Shown here piece by piece: positions 1 through 7,444 of a DNA stretch of 27,740 bases. Source of the stretch: an uncultured Muribaculaceae bacterium (lineage in GTDB: Bacteria > Bacteroidota > Bacteroidia > Bacteroidales > Muribaculaceae); contig CAJUHM010000033.1 of the NCBI GenBank assembly GCA_910586475.1, positions 398 through 28,137 on the forward strand. Direction: 5' to 3'. Numbering within the stretch: position 1 is the first letter of the stretch; each line of letters opens with the position of its first letter. The position numbers and the translations under genes are program-made. The notes beneath the pieces are model-generated. The model had not been told where the DNA came from. It made no database searches and was given only the letters and a program-made list of their open reading frames with translations.

Positions 1-121
1 AACTATCTTACTTGCGGATAAACATCTTCACAGCCTTATCGCCCTTGCGGACAATGTAGAAGCCGGTCTGGATATTTTCTGCGTCTACACGCACACCCTG
101 CAGGTTATAGAATTCGACTTC
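1..121. repeat. Direct repeat, copy 1 (3' end of first GEVED gene)
   Basis: This stretch matches 4274-4394 in the same orientation with only two mismatches that I can count (positions 56 and 108). It covers the last ~38 codons of the gene (the sorting domain) and the 7 bases after its stop. The match runs to the window edge, so the true repeat may extend further left. Synonymous positions are also conserved here, unlike the rest of the two paralogues, which suggests gene conversion or a recent local exchange. Confidence 0.9.
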
Positions 122-3100
122 TCCTTCAATGCCGTCGAACACAATGTCACCGATTGCAGACATTCCTGCCGAGAAGTGAGCTTCTACTGAAACATTGCCG
201 GATGCTACGATCGGGAAGATCAGGTAGTTTTCGTTGTAAGTACAGTTCCAGCCATAATCTTCGAGATTATCGAGAGTGATATCCTCTTCATTACCGTTCT
301 TGATAAGGACAAATGTAACCTCTTCAGACTTGTCGCCTTCTGCTTCAGGCATTAGGTAAACGACATATTCGGCATTGATAGAGATCTGCGCGCCATCGGC
401 AATCCTATCGCCGGCGGGTTCGTCTGTATCATAGTCTGATTCTGTCCAGACCTCAACAGATCCGTTTCCTTCGGTGGCGATTGTGAGGTTGAACTCTTCA
501 TCCTTGAACGTCACGTTGATGTTCACCGGACCGCTGACGATGATTTCAGCGACTCCGTCTACTGCTTCGAGATCAACTCCGTTGTTGGTGAATTCGTCGA
601 TGACCTTGTATTTGTCAGGAACAGCCGTAGCGATAAGCTTAGTGCCGGGGACAACGGCTGCGCCGCTCTGGAGAGGAGAGTCAGAACCTTCAGCCTTGAT
701 CTGGAACGAACCGTTCGATCCGATTGTGTAGTTCAATGTCCAGCCGAAGTTGGCGACATATGTAGCGTCAGATGCATCCTGGACAACGATTTCAGCTTCG
801 GTCGAAACAACTTCGCCGTCGCGGGTCCAGTTCAGGAACTGTGCGCCTTCCGCCGCTGTTGCCTTGATCGTAACGTAACGGTTGTTCGTTGTAACTGAAG
901 TTCCTTCATATTCGGGGAGCGAAACTTCTCCCATCTCTTCCTGATCTTCCGCCACTGCCACAGTGATCGTGCGCTCTTCCTCAAGCTGCGATGCTTCGAC
1001 AACGAGGATAAAGTCGATGATATTACCGCGGTTCGAATCGATATGGTTATCATTGTAGCCAAGCGATGCCCAGCGACCGCAAGGATTCGTACACATCCAG
1101 TCAGTCTTGTAGCGGACGCGATATTCGCCGGCCGGAGTGTCCTTCGGCACTGTGAAGGTCGCTACCTGTCCGTCGACTGTCGCGCTGCCATTGCTGCCGG
1201 TAAGCTTATTACCGTCGATGTCGAAATATTCATTACCGTTGAGTGAATAGAGGTTGTACCACACGAGGTCGCCGTTACGCCCGATAACTGACTCGTCGAC
1301 ATCCCAGCCGTTGTTGTCGAAATCGACATACAGATATGAGTGCAGCCACTCGCCTGAACCGCTGGATCTTACGGTCACTTCTGCACCCGGTTCCACTGTA
1401 ACCTTAGTTTCGGTGCAGTCTACATAGACCTGACTCTTCGCATTATCGCCGGCTGTAACTGTGCTTGTTGCTTTGCCGTCTGAAACGGTAAGTGAAGTAA
1501 GGTAGCGGGTGTTTTGCTTCGAACCCTGCAGTTCGCAGTATTCTACGCCTTCAGTAATGTTTGCGCTGATTGTGACATCGCCGCGGACATTGATTGTTGT
1601 TTCGGTTGTTTCTTCACCGTTGACAATAAAGTTCTGGAACGTATATCCGCTATTGGCTGTTGCCGAAAGCGTCAGCGTTGTGTTGGCAAGAACCTGGTCG
1701 CCGGAGTTGATTGCATCAGCTCCGTCTGAGACTGTCAGTGTTCCGTTCTCCGGCTGCTCGATAGTCACTGTGTACTGGGAGCTCCACATGAAGTTGGCCT
1801 GGATCGAAAGATCTTCAGCGCTTTCGATAACATATTCCGGATCATTAGAAAGAACCACGTCAGCCTTGTACCATCCGATAAACTCTGCGCCTTCAGCGGC
1901 TGTTGCCTTGACAATGACTTTCTTGAGTGCGGTAGTGACTGAATGTTCATCTGATTCGGGCTGAATGAACTTAACTGTTCCGGCTTCTGGGTCAGAAGTA
2001 GTGATAGTGATTGTACGCTCGTTTTCAAGATAGGGAGATTCAACGCGAAGTGTAAAGTCTACAATCGCACCAGCGTTTGCGGTGATAAGATTGTTTGATG
2101 CCGAATTTCCGCAAGGATCTGTACTGTTCCAGTCGAGTTTATAGCGCACGCGATAGTCGCCCGGCTCGATATCAATAGGAACATTAAACGTTCCGACTAC
2201 GCCGTCAACAACTGTATGGCCGTCGGCGAGTTGCTCGCCGGCGCTATTATAGAACGGAGCAACATTTTCCTCAACACTATAGCAGTTGAACCAGACAAGG
2301 TCTCCGTTGGCGCTTGCTACAGTTTCGTCTACATTCCAGCCGTTTTTGTCGAAGTCCACATAGACATAGCTATGAATCCATTCGCCGCCGCCGGCTGACG
2401 TGAGAGTGACATCGTCACCTGCGGAAACAGTCACGATTGTAGAGGTGCGGTCAACAAAAAGTTTATGGCCTGCAGCACGGCCCGGACCTTCGATTCTCGT
2501 ACCGTTCACATCAAGCGATGTAAGATAGCGGTCAGTGCGTCTAATTGTTTCTGTGCGCTCGCAATAGTCAATGCCTGTAACTGTTGCAGAGATTGTGAAG
2601 TCCTCTTCCGGCACTTCTACTGTTGTGCCTTCAACCGGCTGGCCGTTGAGCGTGTACTGGCTGATTTTGTAGCCTGCTTCGCAGACTGCCGAAAGGGTCA
2701 GCTCGGTGCCGGCCGGCACTTTGTCGCCGCTTTCCACCTTCTGATCGCCGTTCATAACGGTGATCTCAGCATTTTCGGGCTGCTCGATGGTCGCTACATA
2801 CGGTGTGCGGGTCACTGTCCACACAAATGAGTTCTCATCAAGATTGGAATTAATAGTGAACTTACCGCTTGTCTTGTTATCTTCGATAGCTTCAAGTTCG
2901 ACTTCTACACCGTCAACCGTGAGGGCAGCCACAAGGTAACCTGCCACCGAAGCGGCTTCAATGGTGATTTCTGTACCCGGTTCGAGACCGTTCACCACCT
3001 CACCTGCATTGGCGACAGATGTCTTGACTTCGCCGTCAGGGAGATATATGCTGACAATCTCGACATTCTCCGGTGTCGAAGGAATCGTCAGCGAGAACGA

Positions 3101-3928
3101 CGTTGCTGCACGACCCTCTACAAGATTAGCTGAGGCAGCTGTATGTGTACCATCGACAAGACTACCGTCAGCCCAATATTGCGATCCAGAAAAGAGCATC
3201 CAGGTAGCATCTGAATTCTCAGGTGCGTTTGCTGCAAGATTGGAGAAACTTCCGTCGTTGTTCTGTTCGTCAAATGTATAGTATCCGACAAGAGAACCCA
3301 TTGAAGTCGGATTGACATAAGCCCGTTTCACCTCTTCATCTGTGAGTGCCTTGTTGAAAACATGGACCTCGTCCAGAAGAGCTGCGATACCAAAACCTAA
3401 GAAGTGGAACTCTCCGTCTGCCCACGGATAATAGACCTCACTGTCAAATGTCTTTGTGAAGATCTTCTCGCCATTCAGATAGACAGACATCGTACGTGTG
3501 TCTGCGTCATACTGGTTAAGGACATAGTTCCAGTCATTGAATGTAAGCTGAGTCTCACCAAGCGAACCGACTCCTCCAACTCCATGATTATCGCCTCCAT
3601 GACCGTTAAGCTTCATGTTCGCATTCCTTGTAACTGCCAGGTTCCAGTTACCATTGAAATTCATATGCTGAAATGTACCGAAGTCCATCAGGACACCCCC
3701 AAGTGAGTAATTGACAGAAGAGGGTTTGACCCATTCGGCAATCGCATAGGACTTTCCCGAGGTCATAGGTAGGTCAAGGCCGAGAACACTCGCAGGAACT
3801 ACAAGTCGGTTATCCGACTTATTGCTCTGGGAGTAAGACGGCAATGTCTTCGAAATAGCCATATTGTCGGCCCATGCAAGACATGGCAACAACATAGCCA
3901 TCAGGAAAAACAGTAGATTTTTTCTCAT
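8..3928 (-). CDS. Secreted LamG/InlB-repeat/GEVED multidomain protein with type IX-like sorting domain
   Basis: 1306-residue exported protein. A signal peptide (about 1-20, ending CLAWA) is followed by a LamG/concanavalin-like domain (about 57-205). Next come beta-rich modules resembling divergent InlB B-repeats (about 290-450, 635-795 and 980-1250, with 'TIEQPENG' and 'ATAAEGAEF' patterns). Two GEVED-type modules lie at about 455-630 and 797-978, each with a YVDFDxNGW core, an NGDLVW strand and a DPCG/NPCG pair. The last ~40 residues (NLQGVRV...GFYIVRKGDKAVKMFIRK) look like a type A T9SS sorting domain, so secretion and surface anchoring are inferred. LamG and GEVED modules suggest glycan or surface binding; no catalytic motif was seen. 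The C-terminal ~325 residues are paralogous to the next gene upstream. It has its own promoter and a ~165-base leader. The start at 3928 gives an immediate signal peptide. Confidence 0.9.
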   Translation of the reverse strand: MRKNLLFFLMAMLLPCLAWADNMAISKTLPSYSQSNKSDNRLVVPASVLGLDLPMTSGKSYAIAEWVKPSSVNYSLGGVLMDFGTFQHMNFNGNWNLAVTRNANMKLNGHGGDNHGVGGVGSLGETQLTFNDWNYVLNQYDADTRTMSVYLNGEKIFTKTFDSEVYYPWADGEFHFLGFGIAALLDEVHVFNKALTDEEVKRAYVNPTSMGSLVGYYTFDEQNNDGSFSNLAANAPENSDATWMLFSGSQYWADGSLVDGTHTAASANLVEGRAATSFSLTIPSTPENVEIVSIYLPDGEVKTSVANAGEVVNGLEPGTEITIEAASVAGYLVAALTVDGVEVELEAIEDNKTSGKFTINSNLDENSFVWTVTRTPYVATIEQPENAEITVMNGDQKVESGDKVPAGTELTLSAVCEAGYKISQYTLNGQPVEGTTVEVPEEDFTISATVTGIDYCERTETIRRTDRYLTSLDVNGTRIEGPGRAAGHKLFVDRTSTIVTVSAGDDVTLTSAGGGEWIHSYVYVDFDKNGWNVDETVASANGDLVWFNCYSVEENVAPFYNSAGEQLADGHTVVDGVVGTFNVPIDIEPGDYRVRYKLDWNSTDPCGNSASNNLITANAGAIVDFTLRVESPYLENERTITITTSDPEAGTVKFIQPESDEHSVTTALKKVIVKATAAEGAEFIGWYKADVVLSNDPEYVIESAEDLSIQANFMWSSQYTVTIEQPENGTLTVSDGADAINSGDQVLANTTLTLSATANSGYTFQNFIVNGEETTETTINVRGDVTISANITEGVEYCELQGSKQNTRYLTSLTVSDGKATSTVTAGDNAKSQVYVDCTETKVTVEPGAEVTVRSSGSGEWLHSYLYVDFDNNGWDVDESVIGRNGDLVWYNLYSLNGNEYFDIDGNKLTGSNGSATVDGQVATFTVPKDTPAGEYRVRYKTDWMCTNPCGRWASLGYNDNHIDSNRGNIIDFILVVEASQLEEERTITVAVAEDQEEMGEVSLPEYEGTSVTTNNRYVTIKATAAEGAQFLNWTRDGEVVSTEAEIVVQDASDATYVANFGWTLNYTIGSNGSFQIKAEGSDSPLQSGAAVVPGTKLIATAVPDKYKVIDEFTNNGVDLEAVDGVAEIIVSGPVNINVTFKDEEFNLTIATEGNGSVEVWTESDYDTDEPAGDRIADGAQISINAEYVVYLMPEAEGDKSEEVTFVLIKNGNEEDITLDNLEDYGWNCTYNENYLIFPIVASGNVSVEAHFSAGMSAIGDIVFDGIEGEVEFYNLQGVRVDAENIQTGFYIVRKGDKAVKMFIRK

Positions 3929-3987
3929 AATGATTGATTTGGTTAGTAAATTGGATATAATTTATAGATTGTAATTCGTTATATATC

Positions 3988-4001
3988 CTGGATTTAAGGC
4001 T
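3988..4001 (-). promoter_or_regulatory. Leader block conserved between the two GEVED genes
   Basis: On the minus strand this reads AGCCTTAAATCCAG. The same 14 bases occur in the leader of the paralogue at 5929-5942, about 50-60 bases before each start codon. An 11-base AATCAATCATT also abuts both start codons. The rest of the two leaders has diverged, so these blocks may be under selection or may be remnants of duplication. Nothing else is recognised between 3929 and 4094. Confidence 0.5.
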
Positions 4002-4100
4002 TTTTCAAATAAATAGTCATTCGACTTCCTTTAACTTTTGGATTTGGCTCACCGACGCAAAAAAACATACAATTCCCTGGCGGCAACACCTTTTATTCCG

Positions 4101-4131
4101 CAAACTTAGTCGTTTTTTGCCTATTTCCAAA
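4101..4131 (-). promoter_or_regulatory. Bacteroidota promoter of the first GEVED gene
   Basis: On the minus strand a TTTG (-33, 4128-4131) is separated by exactly 19 bp from TAAGTTTG (4101-4108), matching the Bacteroides housekeeping consensus TTTG/TAnnTTTG. Transcription should begin near 4095, giving a leader of about 165 bases. Confidence 0.85.
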
Positions 4132-4151
4132 ATAAAAATATGTCAAACGTC

Positions 4152-4167
4152 AGTTAATTATAGTTAA
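4152..4167 (-). promoter_or_regulatory. 10-bp-phased GTTAA direct repeat upstream of the promoter
   Basis: Two AGTTAA hexamers on the plus strand start at 4152 and 4162. The nearer one begins 21 bp beyond the outer edge of the -33 element. The paralogous promoter has the same arrangement at the same distance (6091-6106). Tandem half-sites one helical turn apart, just upstream of the core promoter, are typical of OmpR/PhoB-class response regulators; the regulator here is unknown. Confidence 0.55.
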
Positions 4168-4208
4168 CCACAACTATCAGCCCCGACCTCATCCATTATC
4201 CGGCCTGA

Positions 4209-4245
4209 CATATAAAATAAGCGCGGGACCTTTCGGCCTCGCGCT
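4209..4245 (-). terminator. Intrinsic terminator of the second GEVED gene
   Basis: On the minus strand an 11-position stem (AGCGCGAGGCC with GGTCCCGCGCT, one A/C mismatch and one G-T pair) closes a GAAA tetraloop at 4220-4245. It is followed by a T-rich run (4209-4219). It begins about 35 bases after the stop at 4281 and separates this gene from the promoter of the next. Confidence 0.85.
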
Positions 4246-4273
4246 CCTTACTACTATTGTTAGTTTAGGGAAA

Positions 4274-4394
4274 AACTATCTTACTTGCGGATAAACATCT
4301 TCACAGCCTTATCGCCCTTGCGGACAATATAGAAGCCGGTCTGGATATTTTCTGCGTCTACACGCACACCCTGCAGGTTAAAGAATTCGACTTC
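4274..4394. repeat. Direct repeat, copy 2 (3' end of second GEVED gene)
   Basis: Partner of positions 1-121, same orientation, 4273 bp apart, two mismatches. It encodes the same sorting-domain residues. Recombination between the copies would remove the first gene together with its promoter. Confidence 0.9.
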
Positions 4395-5879
4395 ACCTTC
4401 GATGCCGTCAAACAGAATGTCACCGATCGCTGCGAGATTGCTTGTGAAATGAGCCTCTACTGAAAGGTCGCCCATTGCGTCGATCGGGAAGATCATGTAG
4501 TTTTCGTTGTAAGTACACGGCCAGCCATATTCGTCGGCATTGCCAAGATTGATCTCTTCTTCCTCGCCATTCTTGATAAGGATGAAAGTGATCTCTTCTG
4601 ATTTGTCGCCGTTTGCGCCGGGCATAACGTAGATGTTATATTCTGCACGCGCGCTGATCTCGCCGTTGTTGTCGACCTTTTCGCCGGCAGGTTCGTCGGT
4701 GTCATAGTCCGAACCGCTCCAGACTTCGACCTTACCCTGGCCCTCGCTGACAAGCGAGAGAGCATAGACTGCATCCTTGAAAGTCACGTTGATGTCGACC
4801 GGACCGTTCACGATGATCTCTGCAACGCCGTCAACAACTTCAAGTTTCTGGTCATTATTGGTGAATTCGTCGATGATCTTATAGGCGTCCGGAGTGGCTG
4901 TAGCGATAAGCTTGGTGCCGGGAACCACAGCTGCGCCGCTCTGAAGCGGAGTGTCCGAACCCTCTTTCTTGAGCTGGAACGATCCGTTCGCGCCGACTGT
5001 ATAGTTCACTGTCCAGCCGAAGTTGGCTACATATTCCGCATCTGTTTCATCAGAAACTGCATACGCTGAAGACGACGAAACAACCTCTCCGTTGCGGGTC
5101 CAGTCCATGAACTGTGCGCCCTCTGCGGCCTCTGCGAGAATATTCACGTAGCGGTTGTCGGTTGTGACCGATGTTCCTTCATAGTCAGGAAGCGAAACCT
5201 GACCCATCTCTTCCTGACCCTCGGCCACTGCTACTGAGATCGTACGCTCCTCTTCAAGCGATGTCGAAACGACATGCAGCGTGAAGTCGATCAGCGCACC
5301 GGCATTGTCGGTGATGAGGTTGTTGCTTGCGGTATTTCCGCAGGGATCAACACAACACCAGTCAAGTTTGAAGCGGACGCGGTAGTCGCCGCTTGCATTT
5401 GCAGGCACGCGGAACTTACCGGCGGTGTTAGAGACAATGAAATGGGCATCGGTCTGAACCTCGCCGTCACTGTTATAGCCGTTGCCGGTGTCGCCATTTC
5501 TGTAGAAGTTGAACCACACGAGGTCGCCGTTGGCCGAATCATAGATATTTTCATCAACATTCCAGCCGTTTCTGTCAAAGTCGACATACATGTAGCTGTG
5601 CATCCACTCGCCACCGCCGACAACTGAGAACTCAACCTCTTCGCCCGCTCCGACTGTCACGACTGTTGAAGTGCAGTCAATAAAAAGAGCGTGAGGATTG
5701 GAACGGCCCGGACCTGCCACTGTCGTACCGCCGACAATGAGGTTCGTGATGTAACGGTCCGTACGCGTAATGGTTGATGTCGGTTCACAGTAATCAATAT
5801 CCGCAAGAGGTGTGGGATTGTTGGCCAGTGCAAGACCCGGCAGCAACATCGCAAAGAAACAAGAGTAGAATTTTCTCAT
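4281..5879 (-). CDS. Secreted GEVED/InlB-repeat protein with type IX-like sorting domain (short paralogue)
   Basis: 532 residues. The signal peptide is about 1-19 (MRKFYSCFFAMLLPGLALA). One GEVED-type module follows (about 30-205; YVDFDRNGW, NGDLVW, VDPCGN), then two beta-rich InlB-like segments (about 208-370 and 371-480). The sorting domain (about 495-532) is identical over its last ~30 residues to that of the neighbouring 1306-residue protein. It lacks the LamG domain and the first repeats. Its GEVED module resembles the FIRST GEVED of the large protein (TDRYxT, GPGR, FxDxTST), whereas everything after it matches the large protein's C-terminus, so the two genes are mosaics of one module set. 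The protein is probably exported and surface-attached; its ligand is unknown. It has its own promoter and terminator, so it can be expressed independently. Confidence 0.9.
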   Translation of the reverse strand: MRKFYSCFFAMLLPGLALANNPTPLADIDYCEPTSTITRTDRYITNLIVGGTTVAGPGRSNPHALFIDCTSTVVTVGAGEEVEFSVVGGGEWMHSYMYVDFDRNGWNVDENIYDSANGDLVWFNFYRNGDTGNGYNSDGEVQTDAHFIVSNTAGKFRVPANASGDYRVRFKLDWCCVDPCGNTASNNLITDNAGALIDFTLHVVSTSLEEERTISVAVAEGQEEMGQVSLPDYEGTSVTTDNRYVNILAEAAEGAQFMDWTRNGEVVSSSSAYAVSDETDAEYVANFGWTVNYTVGANGSFQLKKEGSDTPLQSGAAVVPGTKLIATATPDAYKIIDEFTNNDQKLEVVDGVAEIIVNGPVDINVTFKDAVYALSLVSEGQGKVEVWSGSDYDTDEPAGEKVDNNGEISARAEYNIYVMPGANGDKSEEITFILIKNGEEEEINLGNADEYGWPCTYNENYMIFPIDAMGDLSVEAHFTSNLAAIGDILFDGIEGEVEFFNLQGVRVDAENIQTGFYIVRKGDKAVKMFIRK

Positions 5880-5928
5880 AATGATTGATTAATGGGTTAG
5901 TTTATTAAATTGTTTATTACTTAACAAT

Positions 5929-5942
5929 CTGGATTTAAGGCT
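5929..5942 (-). promoter_or_regulatory. Leader block conserved between the two GEVED genes, copy 2
   Basis: Minus-strand AGCCTTAAATCCAG, identical to 3988-4001 and at a similar distance from the start codon. Too short to assign an RNA structure. Confidence 0.5.
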
Positions 5943-6039
5943 ATTAACAGACCCAACAGACAAGTCTTCACTGACTTCCGACACTCTGCCACAGATGCTA
6001 TGACCGTACAGGTCAAGCCGGTACAATATAATTCAATCG

Positions 6040-6070
6040 CAAACTTAATCGAATTTTGCTTATTTTCAAA
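6040..6070 (-). promoter_or_regulatory. Bacteroidota promoter of the second GEVED gene
   Basis: Minus-strand TTTG (6067-6070), 19 bp, TAAGTTTG (6040-6047). The flanks are similar to the other GEVED promoter (TTTTTATTTTG before, CG after). The predicted transcription start is near 6034, giving a leader of about 155 bases. Positions 5880-6141 hold only this promoter region and no gene. Confidence 0.85.
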
Positions 6071-6090
6071 ATAAAAACAAGCTAAAAGTT

Positions 6091-6106
6091 GGTTAACATT
6101 AGTTAA
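6091..6106 (-). promoter_or_regulatory. 10-bp-phased GTTAA direct repeat upstream of the promoter, copy 2
   Basis: GGTTAA at 6091 and AGTTAA at 6101 (plus strand), 21 bp from the -33 element, exactly as at 4152-4167. The spacing is conserved although the intervening bases differ, which argues for a protein-binding site and not only shared ancestry. Confidence 0.55.
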
Positions 6107-6141
6107 TTTACAATTTTTCCCCCCTCAGGATACCCGACCGC

Positions 6142-6852
6142 TCATAGCTCATCGGGAAATTTCCTGTAATGCTCCTGAAGCATCGGCTGCAGATTGAAGT
6201 AGAAGCCACCCTTCTTCGACGAGGCGACGTCGATGACGGTCAGATACTCGTAAAACGGATCATAGAACAGATGGTTGGTCACCTGATATCCCATATAGTT
6301 GAGCAACACATACTCATGCTGGGGCTCGATGACAAACCACGCATGATCCTCATCCTCTCCCGTTCCGGTCGAGACAATAGCCATCAGCAGATAGTTGAGC
6401 TTATACTGATAGATCTTCGCAAGGTTCTTCTCGCCGAGCAGATTGAGCGCCGCGATCATCGCGCTCATCTGCCGCAGGTCAAACGGATTGTTGTCGAGCG
6501 CCAATCGCGCATTGGCGATTATCTGGTCGCACTCGGCCGACGTCGGGTTTGTCGTGCGGTAGAGCGGTCCGGTCATATCGTGAGCCGGCGACGGACGGTA
6601 AGGATCATAATCCTCTTGAAAGACGTAGCCCAGATACAGATAGCGGAATTTGTCAAGCTTCATAAGCGTATCGTTGCGCAGATACTCCTTCATGAGCACC
6701 GGATAGTAATATTTCGACTTGCGGTCATTGATCTCACGGTGGATGCGCTCCATGTCGGGCTTATCGCGGCGGATACGTTCGAACGGAAGCTGAGCGTAAA
6801 CAGTCGAGACAAAAACGAAAGAAAGCAGTGTGATGAGAATTGTTCGTTTCAT
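6142..6852 (-). CDS. Secreted DUF4919-family protein
   Basis: 236 residues with a cleavable signal peptide (MKRTILITLLSFVFVSTVYAQ, about 1-20), so probably periplasmic or lipid-free exported. The rest is soluble and mostly helical with aromatic-rich segments (YYYPVLMKEYLRND, YRPSPAHDM, YLTVIDVASSKKGGFYFNL). I recognise this pattern as DUF4919, a Bacteroidota family of unknown function; no catalytic motif is evident. It is the last gene of the rel-led run, 33 bp after the membrane-protein gene. I see no convincing terminator after it before the GEVED promoter region. Confidence 0.75.
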   Translation of the reverse strand: MKRTILITLLSFVFVSTVYAQLPFERIRRDKPDMERIHREINDRKSKYYYPVLMKEYLRNDTLMKLDKFRYLYLGYVFQEDYDPYRPSPAHDMTGPLYRTTNPTSAECDQIIANARLALDNNPFDLRQMSAMIAALNLLGEKNLAKIYQYKLNYLLMAIVSTGTGEDEDHAWFVIEPQHEYVLLNYMGYQVTNHLFYDPFYEYLTVIDVASSKKGGFYFNLQPMLQEHYRKFPDEL

Positions 6853-6885
6853 ATTGCAGGATTCGATAATCGGAATTCGATGGGG

Positions 6886-7392
6886 TTACTGAAAAATGAA
6901 ATACTGATAAAGGGCCATTGCCACGATTGCAACCGTCGACAGGACAACCACCAGCGGAAGCCCCTTGGCAACGACATAGTTGAAAAACCGACGCGATGGG
7001 AAATCCATTCCACGCCCCCGCGGCGTACGGCTGTAGGCCATAGCACCGCAGAAACAGCCCACGGCCGCACCGCAGATGACAGCGGCCATCGAACTGAGCG
7101 CGAGGCCGGTCATAGTGCCGCATAGGGCACCCCCCGCAATATAGGCCATGCCCGTACGCGAGGCCGCGACATTGAACGGCAGCATATAGTTGATGCCCAA
7201 TGCCATCAGCGTGGAGATACCCCAGAAGACCAGCTTGGACTCCGGGATGGAGAACTCCGGAAGATAGTAGAGCGGCCACAGTGCCAGATAGGAAGTTGCG
7301 GCAGCCCAGCGCCACGACAGAAAAGCCGCCACCACTGACCATAAGGCCAACAGCGAGGCAAGTATTATCAGCAGAAGGGTTAAGGTCGGCAT
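6886..7392 (-). CDS. Small polytopic membrane protein of unknown function
   Basis: 168 residues with about five hydrophobic segments (about 1-27, 33-50, 55-75, 83-118 and 140-166). The fourth is rich in Gly/Ala/Cys (GGALCGTMTGLA...GAAVGCFCGAM), a glycine-zipper-like packing pattern. A short charged loop (YSRTPRGRGMDFPSRR) precedes the last segment. I cannot place it in a named family with confidence; the glycine-rich repeat is vaguely like DUF456 proteins. It sits 52 bp after the PgpH-type gene and 33 bp before the DUF4919 gene on the same strand, so it is probably co-transcribed with rel and pgpH. Confidence 0.7.
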   Translation of the reverse strand: MPTLTLLLIILASLLALWSVVAAFLSWRWAAATSYLALWPLYYLPEFSIPESKLVFWGISTLMALGINYMLPFNVAASRTGMAYIAGGALCGTMTGLALSSMAAVICGAAVGCFCGAMAYSRTPRGRGMDFPSRRFFNYVVAKGLPLVVVLSTVAIVAMALYQYFIFQ

Positions 7393-7444
7393 CGGCTTGA
7401 GTAATTAATGAACAGAATTATAACACCCGTACTGGGCACAATTG

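Noticed and set aside
6169..7125. 318-codon open frame on the plus strand
   Set aside because: It lies antisense to the DUF4919 and membrane-protein genes, has an Arg/His-rich composition typical of reverse frames and no recognisable domain.
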